A stretch of DNA of 64,000 nucleotides from an uncultured Eubacterium sp. (GCA_910577225.1 CAJTMV010000011.1:34960-98959), one strand, 5' to 3'; counted from the first letter of the stretch, positions 24,873 through 33,712 are shown. The notes: a model not told the origin generated them from the sequence alone. Numbers and translations are program-made.

Positions 24873-27032
24873 ATGAAAGACAAGATTTTTGGCGTATTGC
24901 AGCGTGTTGGCCGTTCGTTCATGCTGCCGATTGCGATCCTGCCGGTGGCAGGTCTGCTGCTCGGTGTGGGCGGCTCGTTTACCAATGAAACAATGTTAAC
25001 GACGTATGGTCTGATGGGCGTTATGGGGCCCGGGACGATACTGAATGCAATTTTGCAGGTTATGAGCGCAGCCGGAGATATCGTATTTACGAATCTGCCG
25101 ATTATATTTGCGATGGGTGTTGCCATTGGTATGGCGAAAAAAGAAAAAGAAGTTGCGGCATTATCCGCGGCCATTGCTTTTTTTATCATGCATGCTTCTA
25201 TTGGAGCCATGATAACGAACAATGGAGGTCCGGAGACGATGTTAAGCGGCGCTACCACATCTGTCGTAGGTATTACGTCGCTGCAGATGGGTGTGTTTGG
25301 CGGCATTATCGTAGGGCTGGGAGTGGCAGTTCTTCATAATCGTTTTTATAAGATCGAGCTGCCGCAGGTATTGTCATTTTTTGGCGGTACCAGATTTGTA
25401 CCAATTGTCAGCGGTCTGACGTATACGGCGGTCGGCATCCTGATGTTCTTTATCTGGCCGGTAATTCAGCAGGGGATTTATGCAATCGGCGGCGTGGTGC
25501 TGGAATCCGGATATGCCGGAACATGGGTATACGGTCTGATGGAACGTGCGCTGATTCCGTTTGGTCTGCACCATGTATTTTATCTTCCGTTCTGGCAGAC
25601 AGCGCTTGGCGGTACGATGGAAGTCAGCGGACGTCTGATCGAAGGCGCGCAGAATATTTTCTTCGCACAGCTGGCGGATCCGACGGTAGAGCATTTTGCG
25701 GTATCTGCGACAAGATTTATGTCTGGGAAATTCCCGCTGATGATTTTTGGTCTTCCGGGCGCTGCGCTCGCGATGTATAAAACAGCGAAGCCGGAGAAAA
25801 AAGAAGCGGCTGCAGGTCTGTTGATGTCGGCAGCTTTAACATCAATGCTGACCGGTATTACCGAACCTCTGGAATTTACATTTTTATTTGTAGCTCCGCT
25901 GTTATATGCGATCCATTGCGTATTTGCCGGTCTTGCGTATATGCTCATGCATGTATTTAACGTAGGCGTTGGTATGACGTTTTCCGGCGGTCTGATCGAT
26001 ATGTTTTTGTTTGGTATTCTGCAGGGAAATGCAAAAACAAGCTGGGTATGGATTGTTGTAGTTGGTATCGGATATTTTGTCGTATATTTCTTACTGTTCT
26101 CGTTCCTGATTCAGAAGATGAATCTTAAGACGCCTGGACGTGACGATAATGAAGAAGTAAAATTATATCGCAGAAGCGATGTCGACGCGCGTAAAAAGGG
26201 AGAATCCGGACAGGGCGGAGCTCTTTCAGAAGAAGATGCGTTGTCTGAGACTATTTGCCACGGACTTGGCGGAAAGAAAAATATTTCGGACGTGGACTGC
26301 TGCGCGACAAGACTGCGGTGTACGGTACATGATTCGGCGCTTGTGGACGATGCGATGTTAAAATCTACCGGAGCCTCGGGCGTTGTACACAAAGGAAACG
26401 GCGTACAGATTATCTATGGGCCGCGCGTAACGGTTGTAAAATCCAACCTGGAAGATTATCTGGAGACTGCGCCGGACGAATTGTATCAGCCGGGAGCAGG
26501 GGAAACGAAAGAGACTGCGCAGCAGACAGGGCAGGCAGCAGAGAAAAAAACGGGAGGTAAGATTGTAAGCTCGGAAATTATCTGCAGTCCGGTGAATGGC
26601 GTGGCGGCAGATCTGTCAGAGGCGCCGGACGAAGCGTTTGCAGGCAGGATGATGGGCGACGGGGCCATTGTAACGCCGGCAGAGGCGGAAGTTACCGCGC
26701 CAGAAGACGGGGAAGTGAGCTTTGTATTCGATACAAAACACGCGATTGGATTTGTGACAGCAAAAGGCACTGAATTGCTTTTACACATGGGTATCGATAC
26801 CGTAAATCTGAATGGCAAAGGATTTGAAGTATTGGTGAAGGACGGAGATAAGGTAAAGAAAGGCGATCTGCTGATGAAGCTGGATCTGTCTTATTTGACG
26901 GAACATGCACCATCGCTGGCATCTCCGGTACTTTGTACGGAGCTTTCAGAAACCCAGAAGATACGTCTGCTAAAGAGCGGCAGTATCAAAGCTGGAGAAG
27001 CGTTATTTGCAATCGATACGTATGAAGAATAA
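24873..27032 (+). CDS. ptsG: PTS glucose-type transporter, fused EIICBA
   Basis: A 719-residue sugar phosphotransferase permease that takes up and phosphorylates glucose or a related hexose. EIIC (1-405) has the multi-helix membrane body with SFMLPIAILPVAGLLLG and GLHHVFYLPFW, and GITEPLEFTFLF as sugar site. EIIB (about 440-525) has the phospho-Cys in DVDCCATRLRC. EIIA (about 565-715) has the phospho-His in TELLLHMGIDTV. I placed the start at 24873 behind GGGAGG; the frame is open upstream but not family-like. Controlled by the leader antiterminator; the regulator gene is 36 nt downstream. Confidence 0.93.
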   Translation: MKDKIFGVLQRVGRSFMLPIAILPVAGLLLGVGGSFTNETMLTTYGLMGVMGPGTILNAILQVMSAAGDIVFTNLPIIFAMGVAIGMAKKEKEVAALSAAIAFFIMHASIGAMITNNGGPETMLSGATTSVVGITSLQMGVFGGIIVGLGVAVLHNRFYKIELPQVLSFFGGTRFVPIVSGLTYTAVGILMFFIWPVIQQGIYAIGGVVLESGYAGTWVYGLMERALIPFGLHHVFYLPFWQTALGGTMEVSGRLIEGAQNIFFAQLADPTVEHFAVSATRFMSGKFPLMIFGLPGAALAMYKTAKPEKKEAAAGLLMSAALTSMLTGITEPLEFTFLFVAPLLYAIHCVFAGLAYMLMHVFNVGVGMTFSGGLIDMFLFGILQGNAKTSWVWIVVVGIGYFVVYFLLFSFLIQKMNLKTPGRDDNEEVKLYRRSDVDARKKGESGQGGALSEEDALSETICHGLGGKKNISDVDCCATRLRCTVHDSALVDDAMLKSTGASGVVHKGNGVQIIYGPRVTVVKSNLEDYLETAPDELYQPGAGETKETAQQTGQAAEKKTGGKIVSSEIICSPVNGVAADLSEAPDEAFAGRMMGDGAIVTPAEAEVTAPEDGEVSFVFDTKHAIGFVTAKGTELLLHMGIDTVNLNGKGFEVLVKDGDKVKKGDLLMKLDLSYLTEHAPSLASPVLCTELSETQKIRLLKSGSIKAGEALFAIDTYEE

Positions 27033-27068
27033 GGGGTCGGGCATTCGCCGGATTTGTGGGGAGTAAGT

Positions 27069-27902
27069 ATGTTCAGAGTAAAGAAAGCGTTAAACAATAA
27101 TACGGTCATTGCAATTGGAGACGGAGATAACAGAGAGTATCTCCTGATTGGAAAGGGAGTCGGGTTTGGAAAAAAGGTAAGCCAGAGAATAGAGGCGCCG
27201 GAGGAATGTACAATTTATTCTTTGTATGAACATACCGAACGCGGCAATGCGATGGATCTGGTAAAAGGAATCGATCCGGTGTTTCTGGAAATTGCAGAGC
27301 AGGTGTTAAAGGAAAGCGAACGCGTTTTTGGAAAAATTGACTGGAGCATACTCTTTCCGATGGCTGACCATATTGCCTTTGCAGTAAAGAGAATACGCAG
27401 CAGCGAACAGATCAGCAATCCGCTGACTGGCGATATTCGCGCATTGTTTCATACGGAATATCATACCGCAGAATGTATTCGTCCGATACTCGCGGAGAGG
27501 CTGGGAGTGCAGATCGACGAGCATGAAGTCGGTTATATTGCGCTGCATATTCATTCCGCAATCGAAAATGAAAATGTGGCATTATCGATGCAGATTGCAG
27601 GTTCGGTGCGGGAATGTATTCGTCTGGTAGAGGAAAAGACTGGCAAACAGATCGATGTGAGTTCGTTGTCGTATAACCGGCTGATGAATCATGTCCGGTA
27701 TATGGCGGCACGCGCGGCAAAAGGAGAAAAGCTGAAATTAGATATGAACGACTATATGTCCGAACAATTTCCGGATGCGTTTGCGCTTGCCAGCGTTGTA
27801 TGCGGACATTTGGAGAAGTATCTGAAACAGCCGATGGACGATGTGGAAATCGGATATCTCGCGATGCATATACAGAGAGTGTCGGCGGAGCTGGAAGAAT
27901 AA
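27069..27902 (+). CDS. glcT: BglG-family transcription antiterminator (GlcT-type)
   Basis: A 277-residue RNA-binding antiterminator. The CAT RNA-binding domain (1-55) starts MFRVKKALNNNTVIA and includes LLIGKGVGFGKK. Two PTS regulation domains follow, PRD1 (about 70-170) and PRD2 (about 175-275). Phosphorylatable His are in MADHIAF, FHTEYHTAE, YIALHIHSA and YLAMHIQR. It likely binds the RAT site at 24655 and is inactivated by EIIB phosphorylation when sugar is absent. The start behind GGGGAG at 27069 fits the family. The last 60 bases of the gene are duplicated just downstream. Confidence 0.9.
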   Translation: MFRVKKALNNNTVIAIGDGDNREYLLIGKGVGFGKKVSQRIEAPEECTIYSLYEHTERGNAMDLVKGIDPVFLEIAEQVLKESERVFGKIDWSILFPMADHIAFAVKRIRSSEQISNPLTGDIRALFHTEYHTAECIRPILAERLGVQIDEHEVGYIALHIHSAIENENVALSMQIAGSVRECIRLVEEKTGKQIDVSSLSYNRLMNHVRYMAARAAKGEKLKLDMNDYMSEQFPDAFALASVVCGHLEKYLKQPMDDVEIGYLAMHIQRVSAELEE

Positions 27903-27979
27903 ACGATCTGTAATCGAAGATCCCGCGATGCATATACAGAGAATGTCGGCGGAGCTGGAAGAATAAACAATCTGTGATC
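27858..27979 (+). repeat. 64-bp tandem duplication over the antiterminator gene end
   Basis: 27858-27915 and 27922-27979 are about 58 nt each, with only a few mismatches and a 64-bp period. The first copy holds the real C-terminal codons and stop; the second repeats LAMHIQR...SAELEE and a stop outside any gene. The few differences suggest an old, no longer homogenised event. Confidence 0.88.
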
Positions 27980-28049
27980 TGTAAAATGTCAGTCGATTGG
28001 AAACTAATATTTGGAGTTTATGGAAAGATAGTTTAGGTAAGTACGTTAG

Positions 28050-28086
28050 AAAGGAACATTGTCTGCAGCAGTGTTCCTTTTTTTAT
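28050..28086 (+). terminator. Terminator of the PTS operon
   Basis: AAGGAACA / TGTTCCTT stem with a 13-nt loop, then TTTTTT. Confidence 0.9.
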
Positions 28087-28093
28087 TTTGTTC

Positions 28094-28148
28094 TTGACAA
28101 AGGATGACTATCGTGATAGTATACATATGAAAACACTATTGCAATAGT
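28094..28148 (+). promoter_or_regulatory. Promoter with two BlaI/MecI-type dyad operators
   Basis: TTGACA (28094-28099) with TAGTAT (28117-28122) at 17 nt. Two perfect dyads overlap it: ACTATCGTGATAGT (28107-28120) and ACTATTGCAATAGT (28135-28148), centres 28 bp apart. The shared arms ACTAT/ATAGT point to one repressor, most simply the BlaI-like protein encoded next, acting by autorepression. Confidence 0.8.
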
Positions 28149-28171
28149 CATTTTTCAGGGGAGGTAAAATT

Positions 28172-28537
28172 ATGGAATTAAAATTGTTTGATTCTGAGCT
28201 AAAAGTTATGGATACGTTATGGAAAGCAGGCGGCGATTTGTCAGCCGGACAGATTGCAAAAATACTGCAGCAGGAAACCGGATGGAACCGGAATACCACG
28301 TATACCGTAATTAAAAAGTGCATTGCAAAAGGAGCGATTGAACGCAGAGATCCCAAATTTCAGTGTCATGCGCTGATTACAAGAAAACAGGTGCAAAATT
28401 ATGAGACAGGGGAACTGATTACGAAGATGTTTGACGGCTCGAAGCAAAAATTTTTTGCAGCGTTTTTATCAGAAGGCGAATTAACACAGGAAGAGGTCAT
28501 GCAGCTCAAAGAAATGGTTTCCGGACTTGGAACGTAG
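28172..28537 (+). CDS. BlaI/MecI-family transcriptional repressor
   Basis: A 121-residue winged-helix repressor. The N-terminal helices (SELKVMDTLWKAGGDLSAGQIAKIL), recognition helix region (WNRNTTYTVIKKCIAKGAIER) and C-terminal dimerisation helices (KMFDGSKQKFFAAFLSEGELT) follow the BlaI/MecI plan. Such repressors are inactivated by cleavage signalled through a BlaR-type membrane protease. GGGGAGG gives the start. The M56 protease gene begins 10 nt after its stop, forming the classical regulatory pair, but no beta-lactamase gene is near. Confidence 0.92.
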   Translation: MELKLFDSELKVMDTLWKAGGDLSAGQIAKILQQETGWNRNTTYTVIKKCIAKGAIERRDPKFQCHALITRKQVQNYETGELITKMFDGSKQKFFAAFLSEGELTQEEVMQLKEMVSGLGT

Positions 28538-28547
28538 GGAGGCGCGT

Positions 28548-30011
28548 ATGAGATTGTTGGAAATGAGTATTTCTGCCGGTGCGCTGATTCTGATAGTGAT
28601 GATTCTGCGCAGAAACGCCTGGTGGAATCTGGCGAAACAGACGGTTATGATGTTGTGGCTGGTAGTATTGTTCAGGCTGCTGCTGCCGGGCAGTCTGCCG
28701 ATACGAAAAGGGATTGTTTCTCCGATCTTTTGCATACTCAGGCGAACAGGTATCGGTCAGACGGAGACTGGCGCATCAGATGCAGCAGGGACTGGGGCTG
28801 CCGCCGGCCTGTCGAAAGCGGCTTCTTTTGGCAGGGGCGTTTACCCGCCTGATTTGCGGCAGGCAGCCGTCTGGATCTGGCTGATTCTGGCAGCAGGCGT
28901 GGGCATTTACTTTATACGTGTTTTTTATCGGGAATATCGACTGCTGGCAGAGGCTCTCCCACTTAAAAGTGCTGTGGACAGCGCATCGATGCAGGCACAG
29001 ATACTGGAAGCACGAAATACGGCCCGCAGGCTGGCGGGAATTTCCATGCAAAGACATGACATTCAGATTCTGGTGCATGACAGAATTCGTTCACCGCTTG
29101 TCTTTGGGGTTATTAAACAAAAAATTATCATTCCAAAAAGTTTTTGTTTGCTGGAACCTACGCAGATGCAGCAGATACTGGTACATGAAATGGTTCATAT
29201 CCGGAGGTTTGACAATTTCTGGAAGCTGTTGTCGGCGGCGGCGCTATGCATGCACTGGTTTAATCCGGCGGTATGGATGATGTATGTGTTGTTTGCCAGA
29301 GATATGGAATTATCCTGTGATGAACGGGTGCTGTCTGTACATGGCAGCCAGGGAAGGCAGGAATACGCAATGACACTTTTGGCGCTTGCGCAGAATCAGA
29401 CAGGAACAACATTGTTTTGCAGCGGGTTTTTGGAGAACCCGGTCAGGGAAAGGATAGTGGCGATTATGAAATACAGAAAAATAACAGGAATCGGTTTTGT
29501 GTGTGCGGTTATGCTTTTGACTGGAGCAACTTCCGTATTTGCGACAAACGATCAGAACAAACAACAGGAACAGGCAAAAGAAACAATAGAGACAGAGAAG
29601 GAGAAATTTTCCAGTTATTCAATTGTAAAAACAGAAGATGGACAGCAGGAGGTTGAAAAAAGCGGAAAAGTAAAAGTGACAAATACAGAAGACGACACGA
29701 TTATACTGAAGATTCTTCAGGATGAAGAAAAAGCAGAAACCGTGCATGTGGAATTTTCACCGGCCCTGGATTTGAAAGACGGCGAATCCGGGACATATAC
29801 CTGTAAGATGAAAGATGGTTCTGAATATGTGCTGCAGGCAGGAGACGGACGTAATTTTAACATATCCGCAGATAACTATATCGTAACAGAGTCCGGGGAT
29901 GGAGAGAAAAAGAAAGTAACCAGCCGGAATGGAGAGGCTGAAGCAGAAGATGCGAAGAGTTCCAGTTTACAGGACGATAATGCAGATGATTATTATCTGG
30001 TTGCCGACTGA
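28548..30011 (+). CDS. M56 family (BlaR1-like) membrane metallopeptidase
   Basis: A 487-residue membrane protein. Helices at the N-terminus (about 3-55), at about 105-125 and at about 310-330 flank a cytoplasmic zinc protease domain with the HEMVH motif (LVHEMVHIRRF) and a downstream LSCDERVL segment. The C-terminal 150 residues are extracellular, Glu/Lys-rich and weakly repetitive, unlike the penicillin-binding sensor domain of true BlaR1, so the signal is probably not a beta-lactam. It should cleave or inactivate the BlaI-like repressor. AGGGAGG supports the start at 28548. Confidence 0.87.
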   Translation: MRLLEMSISAGALILIVMILRRNAWWNLAKQTVMMLWLVVLFRLLLPGSLPIRKGIVSPIFCILRRTGIGQTETGASDAAGTGAAAGLSKAASFGRGVYPPDLRQAAVWIWLILAAGVGIYFIRVFYREYRLLAEALPLKSAVDSASMQAQILEARNTARRLAGISMQRHDIQILVHDRIRSPLVFGVIKQKIIIPKSFCLLEPTQMQQILVHEMVHIRRFDNFWKLLSAAALCMHWFNPAVWMMYVLFARDMELSCDERVLSVHGSQGRQEYAMTLLALAQNQTGTTLFCSGFLENPVRERIVAIMKYRKITGIGFVCAVMLLTGATSVFATNDQNKQQEQAKETIETEKEKFSSYSIVKTEDGQQEVEKSGKVKVTNTEDDTIILKILQDEEKAETVHVEFSPALDLKDGESGTYTCKMKDGSEYVLQAGDGRNFNISADNYIVTESGDGEKKKVTSRNGEAEAEDAKSSSLQDDNADDYYLVAD

Positions 30012-30364
30012 TTACGTTTTCACGGATATCACGAAAAAATGATTGTGAAAGCGCATATAACGGCAGACTGACGGAGCTTTTGCGCGGCCTCTGGGTGTGT
30101 AGAAAGCAACGATGTCTGGACGCCGAATATCATGCAATTTTATGGAATGGAATGGTTTGGTTAGAAAGTAATTGTGCAATCAGCAGAAAAATATTGCCAA
30201 AACAGGAAAATTCCTGTGGATTATAAAAGTTGACGTTTGGGCAGTCTTCATGTAATAATATGCCAGTAAAGAAATGCACAGACCGGTGTTTACGGTAACG
30301 AGCCGGTCTGTGCATCATATGATAATCCTGATCGCCCCCCTGGGCGGTAGAAATGGAGGTTTTT
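30012..30364. other. 353-bp intergenic stretch
   Basis: No convincing gene. It contains the 13-bp inverted repeat at 30274-30315 described separately; otherwise I see nothing in it. Confidence 0.6.
30274..30315 (+). repeat. Perfect 13-bp inverted repeat upstream of a small gene
   Basis: ATGCACAGACCGG (30274-30286) and CCGGTCTGTGCAT (30303-30315) are perfect complements around a 16-nt loop. No T run follows on the plus strand, but TTTCTTTA follows on the minus strand. It could be a minus-strand terminator or a cis element for the gene at 30365. Confidence 0.7.
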
Positions 30365-30586
30365 ATGATCAAGGATAATAATCGATACTGCGTGTATAAG
30401 GCAAGCCCAAGCGGGATTCAAAAGCCGGTTTACTATGGAAGCGAGAAAGACTGCCGCAGATTCTGCGAAGAGAAAGATTACGAGTATATTGACGAGAAAG
30501 AGGTTGTATGGTATTTGGAAATCAGCAGCTGCAAAGAAGAACAGCAGGATACATGTGCGGGCGCAAATGTTTCGGTAAGTGCATAA
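30365..30586 (+). CDS. Small hypothetical protein
   Basis: A 73-residue soluble protein that I do not recognise. It has aromatic, charged segments (YCVYKASPSGIQKPVYYG, YEYIDEKEVVWYLEI) and several Cys. GGAGG lies eight bases before the ATG, so translation is likely. It is a single gene between an inverted repeat and a terminator. Confidence 0.55.
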   Translation: MIKDNNRYCVYKASPSGIQKPVYYGSEKDCRRFCEEKDYEYIDEKEVVWYLEISSCKEEQQDTCAGANVSVSA

Positions 30587-30645
30587 GCCAGACTCTGTCA
30601 CACGATATGAGAAAAAATAAATGAAAATGGAATACGAGTCAGACG

Positions 30646-30691
30646 CGGCGTTTCTCTATCCCTGTATGGGAGACCAGAAACGCCGTTTTTT
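30646..30691 (+). terminator. Terminator after the small gene
   Basis: CGGCGTTTCT (30646-30655) pairs with AGAAACGCCG (30676-30685), followed by TTTTTT. Confidence 0.88.
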
Positions 30692-31023
30692 GCAGAAAAT
30701 TCATCCCTAATTCAGGCATAGCGGGTGATGCTGCATGAAACCTGACAGAAATTAATTCGTAAAATAATTAGAAATTTTATTCTCGCTGTATCCCCAATGT
30801 GTTATAATGAAAACGATGGGAAATACAGCCATATTTGGGAGAACGTCGATGGATATCAAACGATGGCGTCAGAGATTTGCACCATGAATCAGGAACAGGA
30901 GCGGTATGAGTTTCAATAAAACTGGTTTCAGCTGGAAGCATTCACAGAGAACGTTTCCGCGTTATCAAATGCCGGGACGTTTCACTATAAAAAATTATGT
31001 CTGATGAAAAGGAGTCTGCGATT
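30692..31023 (+). other. Intergenic stretch with promoter-like element and a broken reading frame
   Basis: TATAAT lies at 30803-30808 with a weak -35 element. From 30815 a frame reads DGKYSHIWENVDGYQTMASE, meets one TAA after 35 codons, then continues NWFQLEAFTENVSALSNAG. It may be a small decayed gene or an untranslated leader for the membrane protein gene at 31024. Confidence 0.35.
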
Positions 31024-31419
31024 ATGCGAAGATATAAAACAGCCGCTTTGATGATGATCATTCATGGCGGATTTATGGAAATCGGCGGTGCATGCTGCTT
31101 TATACCTGCGATGCTTTTTGGATCTGATAACTTTGATGCAGAGCAGTTTTTTTCATTCAAATTCCCCTACTTTCAGGATAATCTGAATATGATGATTGTC
31201 ATTGGAGCTATTTATGGCGTCGTGCGGACGATTGGTGCAATCGGATTATTAAAGAACAAAATGTGGGGATTTATGCTTTCTGTAATCAATTGCGTTATAA
31301 CAATGGCTTTGATGATGTTTTTGCTGCCGGCGGGAATTCTGGACGGGGTGCTTGCCAGCAGCGCGTTAATACTGATGCTGATACAATATTATGGAGATAA
31401 GGAAATATCAGGCAGTTAA
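31024..31419 (+). CDS. Small integral membrane protein
   Basis: A 131-residue protein with four predicted membrane helices (about 7-30, 55-75, 82-102 and 104-124). I do not recognise the family; the pattern of short loops and Gly-rich helices resembles DoxX-like or DUF-type four-helix proteins. The ribosome site AAAAGGAG favours ATG 31024 over the ATG at 30997. Nothing in the sequence shows a function. Confidence 0.65.
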   Translation: MRRYKTAALMMIIHGGFMEIGGACCFIPAMLFGSDNFDAEQFFSFKFPYFQDNLNMMIVIGAIYGVVRTIGAIGLLKNKMWGFMLSVINCVITMALMMFLLPAGILDGVLASSALILMLIQYYGDKEISGS

Positions 31420-31609
31420 GCATATACCGCTTATTGTCAGGGCAGGGGGAATTACCTGTGACTGGTACAGAAGCAGACAAAGAACACGTCATGTATACGT
31501 TTTGCGGGTTTTGCAAAGTCATTTACGCCATGCAGCTGCCGCCGGATGGAATATTCCCCTTAAAATCAGCAAATCACAATAGGGATTTTTATAAGAAAGG
31601 AACTATGTT

Positions 31610-32401
31610 ATGTGTAATAAATATCCTGGAACATTAGTCTGCGCGGTTCTTCTTTTTGGCGCTTTATCAGGAATGGCCGGGTGCGGCGGTATGTCATCCA
31701 AATCAATTCCGACAGAAGAAACGACCGTTTCTGACGCTGTCGATGATACTGTGGCAGAATATGATACAGAGGGTCAGAATCAGGAAACAGAAGGGGAATT
31801 CGGGACAGAAGGCCAGAATCAGGAAACGGAAGGGGACTTTGGGACAGAGGAGCAGAATCAGGAAACGGAAAAAGGTTTTGGGACAGAGGAGCAGAATCAG
31901 GAAACAGAAAAGGATTTCGGGACAGAGGAACAAAATGTCGGAACGGAATCGGAAGATAATGCGGATGAAAGTATCAGGGCGGATGAGGCAGAGATAGTGA
32001 ACGCAGCCGAATTTGGCAATCCAAAAGAAGTGCTGGATAATACAATTATTACATCAAACGCAGAAGTTAAAAAAACAGAGGAAGACGAACTGCAAATAGA
32101 ATTTGAATTAGAGAATGTCGGGGTTTGTACGTTTGCGGCCCGTAAAGGAGAGCGATTTGTTTTGCCGGATGAAGTTTTTGTGGATTCCACCAAAATAGAA
32201 TGGACGGCGCAAACTGCAGATGGGGAATTTATTTTTCCTTATATGAGAGAAAATGAACACGGGGATATGTTTATGATAGACTGGGCATATCATGGATACT
32301 GTTTTGCTATTTATGGAAAGTCGCCGCAGAATACAGATGACAGAGATATGGCTGGAAAGATTGCGTTGGCGATGATATACAACCTGGGTGGAGCGGAATG
32401 A
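31610..32401 (+). CDS. Putative lipoprotein with 13-residue acidic repeats
   Basis: A 263-residue exported protein. The signal peptide ends LSGMAGCGG, giving a lipobox Cys at about residue 25. Residues 53-109 are tandem copies of a 13-residue unit (TEGQNQETEGEFG and variants), an acidic linker. The C-terminal domain (about 125-263) is beta-rich and ends with a GYCFAIYGKSPQN and AMIYNLGG pattern that I cannot assign with certainty. It is probably anchored on the outer membrane face with the globular domain held away by the repeat. AAGAAAGGAAC precedes the start. Confidence 0.68.
   Translation: MCNKYPGTLVCAVLLFGALSGMAGCGGMSSKSIPTEETTVSDAVDDTVAEYDTEGQNQETEGEFGTEGQNQETEGDFGTEEQNQETEKGFGTEEQNQETEKDFGTEEQNVGTESEDNADESIRADEAEIVNAAEFGNPKEVLDNTIITSNAEVKKTEEDELQIEFELENVGVCTFAARKGERFVLPDEVFVDSTKIEWTAQTADGEFIFPYMRENEHGDMFMIDWAYHGYCFAIYGKSPQNTDDRDMAGKIALAMIYNLGGAE
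31766..31936 (+). repeat. 39-bp in-frame tandem repeats in the lipoprotein gene
   Basis: Four 39-bp units and a partial fifth, each encoding about TEGQNQETEGxFG. They are nearly identical, so copy number may vary between strains by slippage without shifting the frame. Confidence 0.88.
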
Positions 32402-32672
32402 TGGGTTATCATGCGTAACGAAACTGGTACAGCATTTCCAAATGGAAAAATGCTGCGCTGCATAAACCAAAGTACGGGTAATTTCAATTAGAAAAATAGA
32501 AAAAAGATACGATCAGATTTGAAAATGAAAAAAAGAAAAGTAAAAAAGCAAAAGATTATCCGGGCGGAAGGATTAAAAGGAAAAAAAGCGGTTAAGATGT
32601 ATGTATCAGACGATCGGACAGGACAGATCGGGAACTGTTGCAGGTCGTTGAAAACAGGAGGATTTTTATACG

Positions 32673-33314
32673 ATGAGAGCTTTTTTTCGAAAATATCAGA
32701 TGTTCTGGGAAACAATTTTTTTACTGCTTATTCTGGCTGGCGGATGTCTGTGGAAATATCAGGAGTATCAGCTGCAGCAGACACAACTGGAAATCGCGGA
32801 AAAGGTTTTGCGTTTTCATGTGCGTGCGAACAGTGACAGCAGAGAAGATCAGGCATTAAAACTGAAAGTGCGGGATGCGATCGGGACTTTGATGCAGCGT
32901 CGGCTTGTCGGAGTGGATCAGCTGGATGAATGTAGCAGAATCGTCAATGAGAATCTTGCAGAGATTATTGATACGGCGGAGAGGACTGTACGGCAGGAAG
33001 GATATACATATCCGGTTACCGCGCAGGTAGCGACGGTGGAATTTCCTCAAAAGACCTATGGAAATTATACGTTTCCGGCAGGCGCGTATCAGGCGCTGAA
33101 CGTAGTCATCGGCAGCGGCAGGGGGCAGAACTGGTGGTGTGTGATGTACCCGAATATGTGCTTTCATGATGCGGTTTACGAAGTCGTGGATGAAGAAGCA
33201 GAAAAATCGCTGCAGCGGGTGTTGTCTGAAGATGAGTATGATGCGGTGCTTAAAAGCGGAAAGTACCGGATTCGTTTTAAATATCTGGATTTTTTGAATC
33301 GATTTATGAAATAA
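32673..33314 (+). CDS. spoIIR: Stage II sporulation protein R
   Basis: A 213-residue secreted signalling protein. In spore formers SpoIIR is made in the forespore and triggers SpoIIGA to process pro-sigma-E in the mother cell. An N-terminal membrane/signal segment (about 11-28) precedes RFHVRANSDSREDQALKLKVRDA, the family hallmark, followed by GNYTFPAGAYQALNVVIGSGRGQNWWCVMYP. It is intact and of normal length. AGGAGG gives the start. It is direct evidence that the host is a spore-forming Firmicute. Confidence 0.94.
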   Translation: MRAFFRKYQMFWETIFLLLILAGGCLWKYQEYQLQQTQLEIAEKVLRFHVRANSDSREDQALKLKVRDAIGTLMQRRLVGVDQLDECSRIVNENLAEIIDTAERTVRQEGYTYPVTAQVATVEFPQKTYGNYTFPAGAYQALNVVIGSGRGQNWWCVMYPNMCFHDAVYEVVDEEAEKSLQRVLSEDEYDAVLKSGKYRIRFKYLDFLNRFMK

Positions 33315-33348
33315 CAATATGCTTTTGGTTGCCGGAAGGCGATCGCTG

Positions 33349-33424
33349 ACAGAAACAGGTACCCCTGCTTTCATCTGGAACGCAGGGGTATCTGTTTCTG
33401 TCTGGAACGCAGGGGTATTTGTCA
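33349..33424 (+). repeat. 20-bp inverted repeat with partial tandem copy
   Basis: 33349-33368 (ACAGAAACAGGTACCCCTGC) is complementary to 33382-33401 with one G-T pair. The 3' arm is then partly repeated (TCTGGAACGCAGGGGTAT at 33374 and 33401, 27 bp apart). It may terminate spoIIR, but there is no good T run. Confidence 0.7.
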
Positions 33425-33532
33425 TAAAATCGGCGGTCTTTTTGATTGTCAAAAATCTGCCTGCTCCTGCGGATGAGAGGATTGCTGATTTTTCTGGCGG
33501 ATTTGCGACGGCGTTGCGTTGAAATGTCAGAC

Positions 33533-33561
33533 TTGAAATAGCTATATGCTGGTACTATAAT
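33533..33561 (+). promoter_or_regulatory. Strong promoter at the start of the polysaccharide locus
   Basis: TTGAAA (33533-33538), N17, TATAAT (33556-33561), with about 150 nt of leader before the DUF4422 gene. This is the best candidate for the original operon promoter; the element inserted downstream may now isolate it from the remaining genes. Confidence 0.8.
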
Positions 33562-33712
33562 TGTGATTATTATGCAAGAGAGGGAACGGTACTTTATACA
33601 TCGTTCTATTTATGAATATTTTGTAGCGGAAACTATATTTTCATCCGTTCAAAAGACAATGAATAAATCTGAGGAAAATACATAGTGAGCAAATTAGAAA
33701 AGGATAAAAATA

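Noticed and set aside
30340..30345. C6 run upstream of the gene at 30365
   Set aside because: Non-coding and too short to claim as a switch.
31434..31637. Frame with a CxxC-like motif before the lipoprotein gene
   Set aside because: No good start or ribosome site, and it overlaps the lipoprotein signal peptide.
32519..32836. Lys-rich frame overlapping spoIIR
   Set aside because: Overlaps the clear spoIIR gene in another frame and has low-complexity composition.
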